From: Thuidium tamariscinum
Taxonomy: Eukaryota; Streptophyta; Bryopsida; Hypnales; Thuidiaceae
NCBI GenBank assembly: GCA_947034885.2
Contig: OX344755.2
Coordinates: 25,737,052 to 25,801,051, forward strand
Reading direction: 5' to 3'
Length of the DNA stretch: 64,000 bases
Shown: piece by piece, positions 1 to 12,735 of the stretch
Position numbering within the stretch: the stretch's first letter is position 1
How the letters are laid out: every line of letters starts with the position of its first letter
Notes under the pieces: generated by a model
What the model was told of the DNA's origin: nothing
The model's database searches: none
What the model saw: only the letters and a program-made list of their open reading frames with translations
Program-made: the position numbers and the translations under genes

Positions 1-3000
1 AACTTATTCATTACTGAGGTCCATAGCGCTTCTAAGCCTATTCATTGTTACTCCTCCAAAAAACAATATCTGATTACAATTTCATCTCGCTATACAAAGT
101 ATTGAAATTAAACACAATCGTGTGGGCAGTACTCTACAATTCAACACTACTCAAAGGTCCACGATGCTCAGTGCTGCTCACTACTTTGCGACGCACCTCT
201 CTACAAGACTCATTGGACTCATTAGGCAACCAGCACCGGAGGCAATGACATGAAGACAAACCCTAAAAACAACCGCAAAAAAAACTTCACATAGTCCTTC
301 GACGTCATCACTCTCTAATTTCGCCAACCTCAATGAATTGCAACTTCTGTCTTTCATTTGAAGACAAAATTCCTCCACCTACATCGGAAAAGAACTAGTA
401 AATGCAGCCGTCAATTCGTGGAAGAAGGCACACATCTATTATTCAAAAAGTATCCTCATTCGGACTTTCTGCACAATCTATTTCAGGGCATAGGTCGCAC
501 ATCGTGCACATGCAAGGCACAAATGCGCTTTCCTTAAAGAGATGCTATAGTCACAAAATGAGTAAATGACTCCAAATCAGTTGCTACATAACCCCGCCGA
601 CTCAGTCATTCACAAGGGCATAGGGCCTGCTCCTTACCAGAATAAATGGCAAAGGAGTTTACAGCAAGCAATCCCGGCCGGTGGTGAAGTAGCCCCCTTT
701 CTCGGCCCCTGAGGCAAACGGTGAATTTTTTTTTCATGCATGATGATATTTGCAACTTTTAAGTTGACACTTGCAATTAGAAGCCCCACACTCACTAGGT
801 GGGGTGTTGAAGGTAAATTAATGAAGCACAATATAGGAGGCTTATTTTTTTAATTTGCACCCTTGGAATGATTGAGCAAGGGAGCCATTTCACTCCAACC
901 CCAATCACAATGATTTGAAAATTTATAGCTTTGCTAGTGCAAGGCTAATAAATGTTTGTATCCACACCCTCCTCCCCCCCCCCCGTGGATGTATATTGTA
1001 TACCAAGTCAAAGGCCAAATATAACTAGGAGTGCATCGTACTCTTGCCACTACAATTAGTTGTTATTTTTGCCCCATAGATGAATGGAAATCCATAAATA
1101 TATATATTATAAAAATATTAGAAATTGAGATTTTTTCAGGGGGATTTTCAAAGTTCGGAGTAATAGAAACTTGAAACTATAAACTAGATGCATGTTTGAA
1201 GTATATGAAAAACATTCAAAATCATTCACTCAAAATTTTCTTATTTTACAATCATGAAACATTTTATGTAAGTAGGAGACATTCAAAGCAAATTTGATAG
1301 TCTACTTTAATTTTGTATCATCTATTTTAACATAATTTGTCTACCAACCATTACTAAGTGTTATGGAACTCTCACTTCTTAATCACATAAAATATATTGG
1401 AAAGTTGAAAATTGGATTCAATTTAAGAATGCCACTACTATACAATGTCTAAAAGATATGAAGTTGAAATGATTGTATATTGAATGTCTGTGCACTAATT
1501 TCAAGATCATGAAGTTAAAGACTATACAGAAAGCATTCACCTCAATTTTTCTTTAGATTTTGTAAAACAAGTAGTCGAGAATATACTAAGAGTTGGATGA
1601 TCCTAGTCCTTTAGCAATTTTTGGGTTGTAAGATACTTCTAAGTGTTAAAAAAAATTCATTAGTTAGAACTAATAGTTTCATGTAATAGAAGTTGGAATT
1701 CTTTGAGCTCTCAAAAAATTATTTATTTTCAAGTAGAAATTCCATGAAAATTTTATAAACATCTCCACCTTGATATATTTGCAATAAGTGTTGGGACTAA
1801 TAATTGAAGGATGCAAGATGTATTTTTATAATAGAAAACAATTTCAAAGTCTACATTATTTTAGCATATCCTATTTTTTTAGTCATTCAACTTCTCAACC
1901 AATAATATGAGGATTGCTATTATGTGAGCCCAAGAGTATGAGCCCATGAGCTTAGAAGACTATACAGTATATACCTATGATATAGATGTTTGTATTAAAG
2001 AATCCTTCTATAATTACAGTATAATTATATTATATATCTATTATTTAGGTGTTTAAGTTATAAGCACCTTCAATGGTTGTAGTATATTTAGTTATATATT
2101 TACTCAAGGCTCACATGCTCATATACTATATATATTGGCAACAATATGACACCTTTTTTAATTTGATTTAAGTTGCACATTTCATTTAACCTAAAGTACC
2201 ACATTTTTGTATTGTTTAAACTTTTGAAGTTGAATAATATTTTATCTAAGTACCTTTTCTATATTTTTAGATGAATATTCTTAAAATTTTATCTTAAGGT
2301 TCAAAATAAATATGAAAAAAAAATTGCTTTCTCTAAAAAGATTATATGCAAGGATGTTCATTGCAAATCTTAATTTCTAATATTAGGGACTCTTGCAGTT
2401 GAGCGTCAATATACTAGATCTTGGAAGGGAAATTGCACTAGAATTTTTATTTAAAAAAAGTTGTAAGTAGATTTTGAGAAGTTGTAAATTGTTTGTCATT
2501 ATACATGTTATATCCTTGAACCTTCATTTTTTTCATCACTACAATTTTACACTTGACATGTATAAAGGGAATTGAAAGACTTCAAGGGACTTTCAAGAAT
2601 ATATCAACTTCTTGATAGCATCTTACTCAAACATAATAATCTTTCAATCCATAAGTGATATTGTTATATTTTCTTTTCTTATTTGATTTATAACACATTT
2701 AGTTTGGATTCATAAGGTTAAATTATTTTTAAATGTTCATTAACGCTTAGAAGATTGTTTGATGAAATTGCACTTCAAATACAACCATCAAAGAGTGTTT
2801 GAATATGCATTTTCAAAATAGTTTTTATTTAAGCTATTTTTTGGAGGATCCTGTTGGCAATTACAAAACACATCAAGTACAAATTGGCAAGTAAGGTTTT
2901 GGACATTGTTGTAAATATTGTAAAATTTCAAGACATTGATTCTTGATGTATATAAAATTTATCCTAAAGACACATATTTTGAAGTTATAAATTTTTTTAT

Positions 3001-6000
3001 TAGCTTTGTTATAAGATTTGAACAAGCACTTAAAAGATAATCAAAACCCACAATATTCCCAAATTAAACCAAAAGTAGAATTGACAAGGAAATCAAGCTT
3101 TAGGAATTTAGACATTTGATTAGAAGTAGAAGTAGAAAGTTAAAACCCAAAAGTACTTCCAAGGTTAAAACAAGCAATAGGTAGATTTTGGAGAACCGGA
3201 TAATGGTCAAAATCTACTTATAATTCATTTTACCCAAGGATCAAAAAAGTGAATATTGAATTGGGATTAGAATTAAGGAAAGTAAAAGTAAGTCAAAACA
3301 AATATTGACACTTATATAAAAAATGATTTAACTAGGTAAAATTTGATGAATCGGTTAACGGTCAAAATTTACCATAGAAAATTCACATTTATCTCAAAGT
3401 CAAAAGTTGAGGTTTTACTTTCGGAATGATAAAATTATTCCTTTTGGATTAAACTCAATTCACTTATTCTGGTATTTAGCCAAAATAGTCAAGATTAGTT
3501 AAAACAAACATTAGTTAAACCAAAAAGCAATCAAAGAACAAATTAGGAATAGAATTATGCAGAAGATATCTTAGAATGAAAAAAATCCAAGACCACTTTG
3601 AACTTGATAAAATCATAAAAAACCAAAGAAAGAAGCTTAGTAAAAGAGTTAGACCCTGAAAGAATAGAAAGTAATCAAAAATCACTCATTCAATTTCAAT
3701 AGATAAACCTTTGTTCATCATTTAACACTGCTTAGTCAGAAGTGTGGTAGCCAAGCGGCTAACACTTAAAGTACCAGGTTATTTAACTCAGCATTTGCGA
3801 GTAGACTAATTAAGAGTAGGAATTAGAAAGATCCATTTCTTGGAAGGCGTAATTGGATTACACGAAGGTTAGGCACCCACTAGAAATTGTTCACCAAATA
3901 GTAGAACCTAGTTGTGTACACTTTATTCCAAGGGTGGGAATAAAGCACCCACATCCACTCAGATAAAATGCTGTAATTTTTAAATTTTTCACACAAATTT
4001 TTTTTGCAAATTCTGAATTCATATTTGCAATCAGACACCCCAAATTTGCTATGGAGTGAAGAAATTATGGGTGACCACAGCTCAAACTAGGGAGGCTTTT
4101 TGTTTTGATTGCACCTCTAGTAAAACATGGTAAGGCCGAATGAGGGAGCCAATCCACCCGGATCGTCCACAAAGGCTCCATACAACGCGTTAGTTATTAC
4201 ATTAGTTCCTCCAGTGGATCCTCCATCGTTTGCAATTAAATTCCGTTTCATTTGTTTTCACAACAACATAGTAAAAATTGAGGCACTCTGGCAAGTGTGA
4301 ATGCAAACTAAGTTTACTCGATACTATGCGTCGCTATTTGTGGAAATCCTAAATTAACTTTTTATTTTAATCTTAGACATGGAGGAGGTTCATCGAGAAA
4401 GGAAAATTTTCTGAAAAGCAAAGACCAACATCTTGGCATTTTTTCTTTACGCATTTTCAAAATTAGAAATGTAGCCCCTTTTTTTTCCATTTCAACATCA
4501 CAATACTCAAAACGAAAACCCAACCTCGCCAACACCAAGGGAGTTTAAACTAGACTAAGAGGCAAGATGCCTCTCAGACTTTCAATGACATGGCTATCGA
4601 TTCTGAAATCCATATTACATTTCAACAAACTCTTTTTAAAACCTGAAGGGCCAAATTACGATTTTTAAAAACATAGTAATTTCCAGCAAATAACTAGAAT
4701 ATATATTTTTTAAATTCTTTGAAGTTTTCTCAAAACATGAGTGCCTAGAGTACCATTGAAGCACAACAATTTTCATACTACTTCACACTACATGGTTCAA
4801 CAATTGTTGTATGATATATACTTTTCTTTGCTCAATTGGCACTGCGGTCAACAATTTTTCTTAGTTATACAATGAATTAGTTTTCTATTTCTAAATTTTG
4901 GATTTGTTCTTCCGATTCATATCTAATTGGAAAACTTTGAATCATTCCATCTTGATTTATGAAATTTACGGTTGCAGAATTACAGCTCCAGTTATAAGCC
5001 ATGACAATGAACAGCCGTAACGACAAATGCACAAACGGAAGTGCATGAACATTGATACTGTTCACATATGGCACACCAAATTGCATTGACCCCGTAGCCT
5101 CCGTCATTTCAACAGTACGGTTTTAAGTAATTTCTTTCCGAACTGGTAGAATCAGTCAGTTCCACGACCAGCTCCTTCAAATTTAAGCAAGCTCTAAGAA
5201 ATTTTGAATGAAAACGAAATTCCGTAGTCCATTTCATTTATCAGCAATGCAAGTGGGTCCCCTTTCCTTCCTCTGAAACGGAGAGCCCCCCAACAATGCT
5301 GCTTCTGCTAATTATTACATATCTCGTCACAGTCCCAATGTGGGTAGACCATCTCGCTAATGCAATCAATCTAACCACTCCAGTACATACTCCACTTTTT
5401 CCATTATAATTAAATTATACCAAGGTAAGTTGGACAACATGATAGCTCCACCGCCGAAAAAAGCATCCACTCAGAGAACAATTGAATTTTGAAATCATAA
5501 TGCAAGATTCCTGGACATTGGTCACAGTTCACTGTTAAAATCTTTCCAAAATTGTAACATGCCTTAACTTGGTGCGGCATATCTTCCACTCTACTATATA
5601 GAAGCAATAGCTGTCAACATCCTGTTCATTTAGATTCATAGCAATTGTAGAGTACATGGAAAGCGAATGTAGACATGGTGAATGGAAGAAAAACAGTCAA
5701 CAATGAATACCATTCATTGTGCACAATGGCTTCCAAAGTAGAGTTAATATGAGAGTTCCAAAAGAGGTGACTAAGTTTTAGAGAGGTTAATCGAGGATCA
5801 ATAAGGGATGTAACTGATAGAATGAAAGACTAACTCTGAAGTAAATCACTATTAGTTTTCGATAAATTTTAAAAGGGAAATTCCAAAATTCCTTCTAATT
5901 CAATTACAAGCAAAATATGTTGATATAATTAACTTCTTCTAGGTTGTTTTCTCCCTAACAAGTTTACTTGTAAACTTTACTTTTAAATGAAGGGATGCTT

Positions 6001-6898
6001 AAAATTGCTTGAAAGCGTCTTCGTGTCTCTCTCGATTGTGAAAAAATACCCAAACCAAAACCCCAGTATCCTCGTCCGTCAACTGTCAGCGAGCTGATCT
6101 GTAAACTTCTCAAAGAAAAAACACTAAATCCCGATGAATCAAACTAGCAAATGCACAACGTCTCTCTACAATACCTTCACAAATTTAAGATGTTCACTAT
6201 TGTCTTCGGCAATTGTTGAGACAAAATCACAAAATAGAAGGGATGTCTTCAGGACCCTCCAATACGGTATAAAGGCATTAAAACTCATTATATTCAGGGT
6301 TCATGTCTGGAAAACCTAAATTTGGCGACAAGTGGCTAACATTGTTTACACTGTTTGCAGAACTCATGGAATCAAACATTGACGGCCGTAATTGCAAGGT
6401 AATTTTTGAGCTCGAGAAGAGTGGTGAATGTGCACATTAGTAACAAAAATAGACCTCAATTTGAACTCCAAAATTTAGTGTCTTTGTTCTCAAAACGCCA
6501 TATTGTCTGTTGTGTCCTATTTCTGGTGGGTTTAAAAAAAAAGTAAACCATTGACGAACTCTGAGAAACGTAAATTCAAATATGTATAATACCTCGAACA
6601 CACTACAATTGATTAATAGCCGATGAGTATTTCTTATTGTACAGGAATTCATGAACATCGCAGTAGCCTGTCATCGTTTTTTTCCTGAAAAAGGTTTTAG
6701 CGTATAACACCCATCCACCTCCATTTGCGCTTGGACCCCAATGTGCTTTACCGGAACCATGGCTTTGTCAGCAAGTCCTGCATTTTGTATGCTTCGTCCA
6801 ATTACATACCACGCAAACGTGAAGATTAACGATTAGCATGCACCTGTTGGTTGGAGGTGCGCGCTTCCTCGAATGCGGCGTTTCTTATTCAAGAGACT
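1..6898. other. Long AT-rich stretch without a recognisable gene
   Basis: I read both strands and found no reading frame with a recognisable domain. Open frames here are under about 80 codons and low in complexity. A run of C (about 970-983) is the only simple-sequence tract that stands out. It is most likely old, decayed repeat DNA, but I could not match it to anything else in the window. Confidence 0.5.
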
Positions 6899-7123
6899 TC
6901 AAAAATAGACATTCGCGATAGGGTAAATTCCAAGCTCTCCCTTTGAAATAGAATACCAACGCATGAACTGCTTCCATCTCGTGCCGAAATAAACATGTAG
7001 CTGGTCCTTCATGAAGTAGACGTTAACTTTCACTTTAAACATTACCGTGCCCCTGACCATCTTCACTTTAACTTCTGACTTGAAGTGGTCCCCATATTTC
7101 CGCATGAATTCAATTGGAATAGT
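6899..7123 (-). pseudogene. B3 DNA-binding domain relic (VRN1/REM type)
   Basis: A minus-strand frame of about 74 codons reads like a plant B3 domain of the VRN1/REM kind. It starts with IPIEFMRKYGDHF (B3 usually has a P..F segment here). It continues with a G..MFKVKV strand, then GTRWKQFMRWYSISKGELGIY, which matches the family pattern GW..F...YSI..G.L..F, and ends NVYF before a TGA. The likely exon start (7123) directly follows an AG acceptor-like site, and the frame is open across it. B3 domains bind DNA in plant transcription factors. No intact upstream exon or second B3 domain is visible: a short open stretch at about 7395-7480 on the same strand (SREIVCEEDDEVIAEMFG) ends at a GT donor-like site and might be a neighbouring exon. 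I call it a fragment or relic; a gene with long introns is possible but less likely. Confidence 0.5.
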
Positions 7124-8210
7124 CTAGCAACAATCAACAGTAAGATATACTATAACTAATTCATCAACATTATGAACCCGAGGGTCACACATACTTACTT
7201 ACAGGTGCTACAGTTCTAAACTGAAAACAATGAGCTCACCCTCTCCAATATGAGGATTACAACCTGTTCTTCCGACAACATTCTATCGATCCTTTCAATT
7301 CCAATTCTCGGTGGACACGATCGATGATAAATTGAAGTTCTTGCAAAAATGAGAGGTACGGACTACGGTCGGCAACTACTCACCAAACATTTCGGCGATG
7401 ACTTCGTCATCTTCCTCACAAACGATCTCCCGACTACCATTTAGAAGCGATGGAACTTCAAGATTTTCTACAAGAAGGAGAGGAAGGACTTGATGCAAGT
7501 GCTATGAACTCGCAGAGGAAGCGCAGCGGCAGCGATAGTAGAGGACATAAAATGTGGCTATGGCTGACATATGAGGAGAAATTTGTTTATGTATTAGGCA
7601 ATTCACGAAATCCAGATTGACAAGGGGGCACAATGTCTACTTCGTGAGAATTCACCAGATTTTCTTCTAATGAAGCAATTAATCTTTAATCTTCTCCGAT
7701 CTTCTATGATCTAAAAATATTAAAGATACCAATTTGTTGTTCGTCAGAAAAAAGGAAGTAACATTTGCTGAATTTAAGAAAATCACAACACACAATTCTT
7801 ATGATTGGGAAAATCAATTAGAATTGACAAGACAAGTAGATGGACTTCTCCAGCACTTCTTTTGAACTGTAGAGTCGACGCTAGCGCTTGATAACTTTGA
7901 GTTAAAATCAACACACTCACAGTTTTCGCTTAACGTCGACCACTTCCTATGCATTGTGGGAATTCAGTGATGTAAGGGTCGACATACTAAACAAGGCCCT
8001 AATACTTCTCCTTCTCTCTGGAGAAAATCACTTGAACATAATGTCCTCACGTTGAGCCAACCACGATCACTGTGAAGAGGGTAAGTAGTGCCTGCTCACC
8101 TAAAATGAGTTGTTTTAGTTAGGTCAATGAAAAGTAATTCATTCAAATTTTCAGTATTATAGTCGATTTCCTTAAAAAACTTAAAATCAAAACTTAAAAA
8201 TCAAGATAAT
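7124..8210. other. No gene recognised
   Basis: Apart from the possible short upstream exon of the B3 relic (minus strand, about 7395-7480), I see no coding signal. The stretch is somewhat more GC-rich around 7260-7560 than its surroundings, which would suit the remains of a gene 5' region. Confidence 0.35.
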
Positions 8211-8294
8211 GGTCCGTACACACCAGCACTGAGCTACTTTGATTGTTAAGAGACAATTGTATAAAAGTGAGCACAAACACGAAGAAGCCCTTAA
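8211..8294 (+). repeat. Left arm of an 83-84 bp inverted repeat pair
   Basis: This segment starts GGTCCGTACA and contains AAGAGACAATTGTATAAA followed by GTGAGCACAAACAC. It reappears in inverted orientation at 13206-13288, about 5 kb away, with roughly 85 percent identity by eye. Both copies start at GGTCCGTRCA and similarity stops outside it. They may be long terminal inverted repeats of an old 5.1 kb element, or two members of a dispersed family in opposite orientation. No target-site duplication is evident. Confidence 0.55.
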
Positions 8295-9374
8295 TCCCTC
8301 ACCGCCCAAGCCCCAACCATATCAAAAAACAACCCTACTTTTCATGTGTTATAAGTCTAAATGTGAGTAATGTATGAAAATCTGAACCATACAATCTTGC
8401 AGTGTGCATGTAAAAGATGTTGTAGATCAAATTTGGAGTCATTTGACCGTATAAATTGAAAGATTATAATGTTTTAGTGTTGAAAAAAGATGCTGAAATT
8501 TTCTTAAAACACATTTATTGGTGAAATTTGATTTCTAAACCTACTCAAATGAAAAAACTTTAAACTACAAAATGATTTAAAAGTAAAAGAAAAACACTTT
8601 GGCGGAAAAAAATATCATTAAATAGACTCATTGTGTTTGCAAAATTGTTAAGAAATGTCAAAAAACAGTGAAAAAAGGAGCAAGAAATCACATCTATGGC
8701 TGAATCTCTCTTTACTAAAATGCTTCTGAGTCACTCATTAGTTCTTGGATTGAAACGAAATTTGAACCACAAAAAGTAGACTACAATACTCAATTTTTCC
8801 AACAAAAATTGTTATAAATGGACCATGTAAGAAGAAGTTATTTTTTGCCAAAGTTCTTTGAACTCCAAAAATGGCAGGATTTTGAACTTCAAATTACTCC
8901 CAAACAGTCAAAACATCTTGGATAGATATGAAAGTTTTACAACGATAACTAGACTTCCCGAAAAACACAACCCATTGAATTTGATTGAAATCTAGCATTG
9001 AATGAAAAAGATACAAGCCCCCAAAGTTATAGTCCTAAAATGCAGTTTGGTGAACACAAATTGAACCTACAAGCTTTGATTGGCTACCAAAGATTCAATA
9101 CAACTTGAATTGATCTCAAAATTTTAACATAGAAACTAAACTTTTGTGCGCAACTTTATTAATAAGTTTGATTGAATTTGGACATTAAATGCAAAAATTA
9201 CAACACTTTGAAGTTGGATGCTAGAAATGTGTGAGGACACTTTTGGTCCCCTTGGGCAATGAGGGGTTAAGCACATATCTACAGCAACAACAATTTAGGA
9301 ATAATTTTTTAAATAAAATATTTTAATGCAATTAGAATATTGGATGTATTTTCGATGTTCATTGCATTCCAATC
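8295..9374. other. No gene; AT-rich repeat-like DNA
   Basis: No coding frame is recognisable. At 9250-9267 the sequence TGAGGGGTTAAG resembles the TTAACCCC terminus seen at five other places in the window, in the right-end orientation. Confidence 0.35.
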
Positions 9375-9457
9375 ATGAAGGCAAAACACCCATTCCCGCA
9401 CCTATTCCTTGCAATGGACAGTAGATTCACCTAAATGTGTTAGTAGAGTTCCCTTAA
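9375..9457 (+). repeat. Dispersed repeat, occupied copy (left flank of the TTAA element)
   Basis: About 83 bp resemble 57207-57288 in the same orientation (shared AAACACCCATTCCC, then CTTGCARTGGAC, then GTTCCCTTAA). Similarity ends exactly at TTAA (9454-9457), after which this copy enters the 3.0 kb element while the other runs on as TTAATGGGG. This copy looks like the filled site and the other like the empty site. Confidence 0.6.
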
Positions 9458-10989
9458 CCCCTCAAGGACTAAGAAGACACAATGTGTCTTCACCAAAGTT
9501 TTCAATGGCAAAATCTTGGAAGAGTGAAACAAATCTCAATATTTTGGGAATTAAGATCTTGTACAAAAAGAAGTTTACATACTTTTTCATTTTCTAATTC
9601 TTTAGTTTTGAATGTCAGAAGTAGTTAAAAATTCATCTACGAAATGTCGTCAAAAATGTAGTCTAGTAGGAAAAGAGAGCAAGTATAATGTTTTTTTATG
9701 AAAAGAATAGTAGAGATGGAAGAAAAATATTTTCTTACACAATTCTATTCTATAATACACACAAACAAAAAAAATTTGAACTTTTTTTTTTGGAAATTCT
9801 TATTTTTAACAATTTTTTGAATAAAAGGTTCAAGCAAGTGTAATTAATGACACAAAATAATTAAAATGATTTCAAATTTTCTTAAGATCATATTTCAAAA
9901 AATATGATAATAACATTTATTGTAAAATTTCAAAATTTTATCCATATTAAAAATTTTAAGAGTTTTGTAGGATCCAATTTGCTTGGAATTGATTTTCTAG
10001 TCTTCATGTTTGAAAATGTGTACAAATTTAAGAGATTGTTTTTTCTTCAAATTTCAAATACAAAAATACAAAATTTTCCTTACATTCCAAATAAATTTTT
10101 TAGGGGGGTTAAAAAATATTTATTCATCTTTTTATTGGTTTTTTTCTCTAAAACTTACAGTTGAGGCCTGTGAAGTTAATCCAAAATTGTTATAATCTAA
10201 AGATCTAACGGTCCAAATTTCCTAAAATTCATTCCATAAATACTAGATAAAGTAATCTTTACTTTGGTAAGGTTAAAATTCTAAAAAAATTTCACATCTA
10301 TGTGAAAAAAAATATCAGAGTGCTAGAATTCATTGAAAACCTACATTGTCGAAACCGTTGTCGTGATGTAAATGCATACATTATTTAAAATGTATACGTA
10401 TTTTATATTCAAATTAGATTTTAAAATTCAAGTTCTAGTTTGAAGTTCAACACTAAAATGTTGAGCTGGAGGGTTTTTATGAAGTCATGAGATTTAGAGT
10501 TTTAGGATTCTTCTTTGACTTTAGTTTTTACCTCCATTTAGTTTAGTTGAAGTTTAATATCTCATTTTAATCTTAAATTTTATCCATATGTTTAGAAGAT
10601 AAGATTATGAGTTAGAATTAGTTTATTTTTTAGTTTGATCTTGAGTTTCATTGGCTTTGGAGAGTAAACTTGAACTTATGTTCTTGTTCTTTTCCTTTGG
10701 GCAATAGTTGTTTGGAGATCCATTTGGGCATCTCCCACTTAACTTAGGGTTGGTGAGTGATCTTCTTCCTCCTCTTAGGGGGGTTTGGAGAGTTTTTCAG
10801 GAGGAGTTTTTTGGTTAGTTGGTGTGTGGAGAGAGAGAAGTGTGTGTGTGTTTTGGAGAGTTTTGGCCAAATTTGGGTTGATGTAGCTCATTGAGCATGA
10901 AGAATTGAGTAATGAAATTTTGGCATGACATTCTTTGTATTTAGAGCTTCTCAAAGAGTGTTCACAAGTTGAATTTAGACTTATGAATA

Positions 10990-11760
10990 AAAAGTTATAG
11001 AGTTTTGAAGTTGAGAGGACCTGAGGCCTTCCATTGAGAAGAGCAAAGGCTTAGACTTTGAGTCATAACTTTTGAAATATTCTTCATCTTGTCTTGAGAT
11101 TTGGAGGGATTGTATATCATTGTAGTAGCTTTTCAAAAAGTCATCACCCATCTGGTTTGGAGTTTGGAGGAGAAAGTTATGAGGAGTTGAAGGTCTAGAG
11201 GAAAATTGGAGTTTGGAGGAGAAAGTTATGAGGAGTTGAAGGTCTAGAGGAAAATTGGAGTTTGGAAGGAGAAAGGCCGTAACTTGAAACGACCACAACT
11301 TTGGGTGTGTATTTCATATGTCTTTGAAATTTCTTATGGAGTTAGTTTGTAGAATTTACTATCCATAATGAGTTCATTCACTTCATTTGAACTCTTATTG
11401 AAGAAGTTATAGAGTGTAGAAGATAGGAAGGAGTGTTGCCTTTATAGTTTAGAAACCCAAGACTTTGTTCCTTAATAACTTTTGGACAGAGTCTTAGTTT
11501 ATTATGAAACTTTCTGAGATTGTGGATATTAGTTTGAGGATTCTAAATTGCTATCACACTTGCAATTTGGATTTGTAGTTCAAAAGTTATAGAAAAATAT
11601 AGAGGCAGTAGTTGGTTGCAAAGGGATTTTGAGGAACCTCTACTTTGCACTCTAATAACTTTTGGACAGTAGTTTAGATAGAATTGAGATTTGGAGGGTG
11701 TTTTCCTTGTAAAGTTATCTTTCCAAAATGCTATTACACTAAGTATTTGGAGACTTAAGC
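10990..11760 (+). repeat. Cryptic ~180 bp degenerate tandem repeats
   Basis: The phrase AAGTTATRGA recurs at about 10992, 11172 (with a second local copy at 11221), 11405 and 11584. In the middle of each interval lies a diverged ATAACTTTTG(GACAG) phrase. The spacing is close to 180 bp, apart from one 49-bp local duplication. Divergence is high, so this is an old array. Confidence 0.45.
11159..11270 (+). repeat. 49-bp tandem duplication
   Basis: A unit starting GGAGTTTGGAGGAGAAAG and ending GAGGAAAATT occurs twice in direct succession without mismatch. A third, partial copy starts at the end. Confidence 0.8.
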
Positions 11761-11815
11761 CATCTGTAGCACTAGAAAAAAGGTCGCAGCTATTGAGAGG
11801 AAGAGTTTTCTAGTG

Positions 11816-11912
11816 TTCTTTGGAGTTCTTTGGAGTTCTTTGGAGTTCTTTGGAGTTCTTTGAAGTTCTTTGAAGTTCTTTGGGGTTCTTTGGGTTCTTT
11901 GGGTTCTTTTGA
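11816..11912 (+). repeat. 10-bp minisatellite TTCTTTGGAG
   Basis: About nine to ten head-to-tail units follow each other: four exact, then variants TTCTTTGAAG, TTCTTTGGGG and TTCTTTGGG. Confidence 0.9.
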
Positions 11913-12549
11913 AGACTTGAAGATTCGAAGGCCGTACATACCGAGGACCTAGCCTTGTGTTGTGGCTTGTGGCTCGTTTTCATTTCTGTTATTCCCAACC
12001 GGTTTTGGAGGCTAGTTGAAAATTCAATTTCTGCGTTGTAAAACTGTTGCGAGCCGTGGTTATCCAGTAAGCGCTCCATTTTGTGTTTGTGGCGACGAAG
12101 TGGGGTTAATGGCCCACATGGTCGATCTTTTCGTTGTTCCCATTGATGAAAGGCGCTTCCTGGTCATCGTGGGTTTGAAATTTAGGGGCCCATCATCCGG
12201 ACGGTCACTCGTGTTGGCCGTCCCGTTTTACCCGTCCGAAATCTTGTTTCTTATTACACACCCTTACCTTTGGCCCCATAGAGCCACCACAGGATAAGCC
12301 TATAGAAGATTGAAGTGAAGATTGAAGTGAAGATAGAGTGAAGATTCGAGTTTTCAACATTACCTGTCACTGACTCAACGACTTGCAGCCAGGCACCCCG
12401 CGTGTTCCCTAAGCGCGCTCCTCTCTACCCGACACCGTGTTAGTCCTTAAGGGGTTAATGTGTTGGCCACATATGTGACCTTAATTTGCTAACACAATTG
12501 GAGGACAAATTAAGTTGGTTGAATGTTGATTTTTGCAGTGTTCAATTTT

Positions 12550-12735
12550 GGGGGCATCTATAGGACGGTTTCACAAGTCTAGAAAGTCAACATTTTAAAA
12601 ATTTATAGAAATTACATATTGTATCCGAAAAATCTAATTTTTTTTAATATTAATGATTTCCACTCGCTAATGCTAGAAAAATATCATTTTTAGAAAACAC
12701 TGCCTCCAACTATGCTGAATTCCTTATTTTGACGG
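12550..12735 (+). repeat. Dispersed repeat, copy 1
   Basis: About 185 bp match 57843-58035 in the same orientation. They share a TATAGGACG phrase, then AATTTATAGAAATTACATAT, a poly-T tract, and CTGCCTCCAACTATGCTGAA near the end. Identity is high enough to see by eye over the whole length. It belongs to the same older repeat as 9375-9457, since the second copy has both parts in the same order. No coding capacity. Confidence 0.75.

Larger units (their letters stand above)
9458..12454. mobile_element. Putative 3.0 kb non-autonomous DNA element with TTAA flanks
   Basis: The left end is CCCCTCAAGGACTAA (from 9458). The right end, read inward, is CCCCTTAAGGACTAA (12440-12454). That gives 15-bp inverted termini with one mismatch. 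TTAA lies directly outside both ends (9454-9457 and 12455-12458), as expected for a TTAA target duplication. A related site at 57285-57288 lacks the element. TTAA duplications and CCC-starting termini are hallmarks of piggyBac-type elements, but no transposase frame is present, so the assignment is inference. A perfect small hairpin (GAAGACAC, 3-nt loop, GTGTCTTC) lies just inside the left end at 9473-9491. The interior carries cryptic ~180-bp repeats, a 10-bp tandem array and a more GC-rich segment (11930-12420). Confidence 0.45.

Noticed and set aside
3738-3830. tRNA-like stretch GTGGTAGCCAAGCGGC
   Set aside because: No B-box GGTTCGANTC at the right distance and no complete cloverleaf can be drawn.
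11770-11815. 46-bp CACTAGAAAA...TTTTCTAGTG palindrome as a fourth CACTA MITE
   Set aside because: Flanking triplets (TAG and TTC) do not match and the interior is not palindromic.
12016-12297. 93-codon plus-strand frame at the GC-richer end of the TTAA element
   Set aside because: No recognisable motif and it overlaps low-complexity and repeat sequence; support for a gene is too weak.
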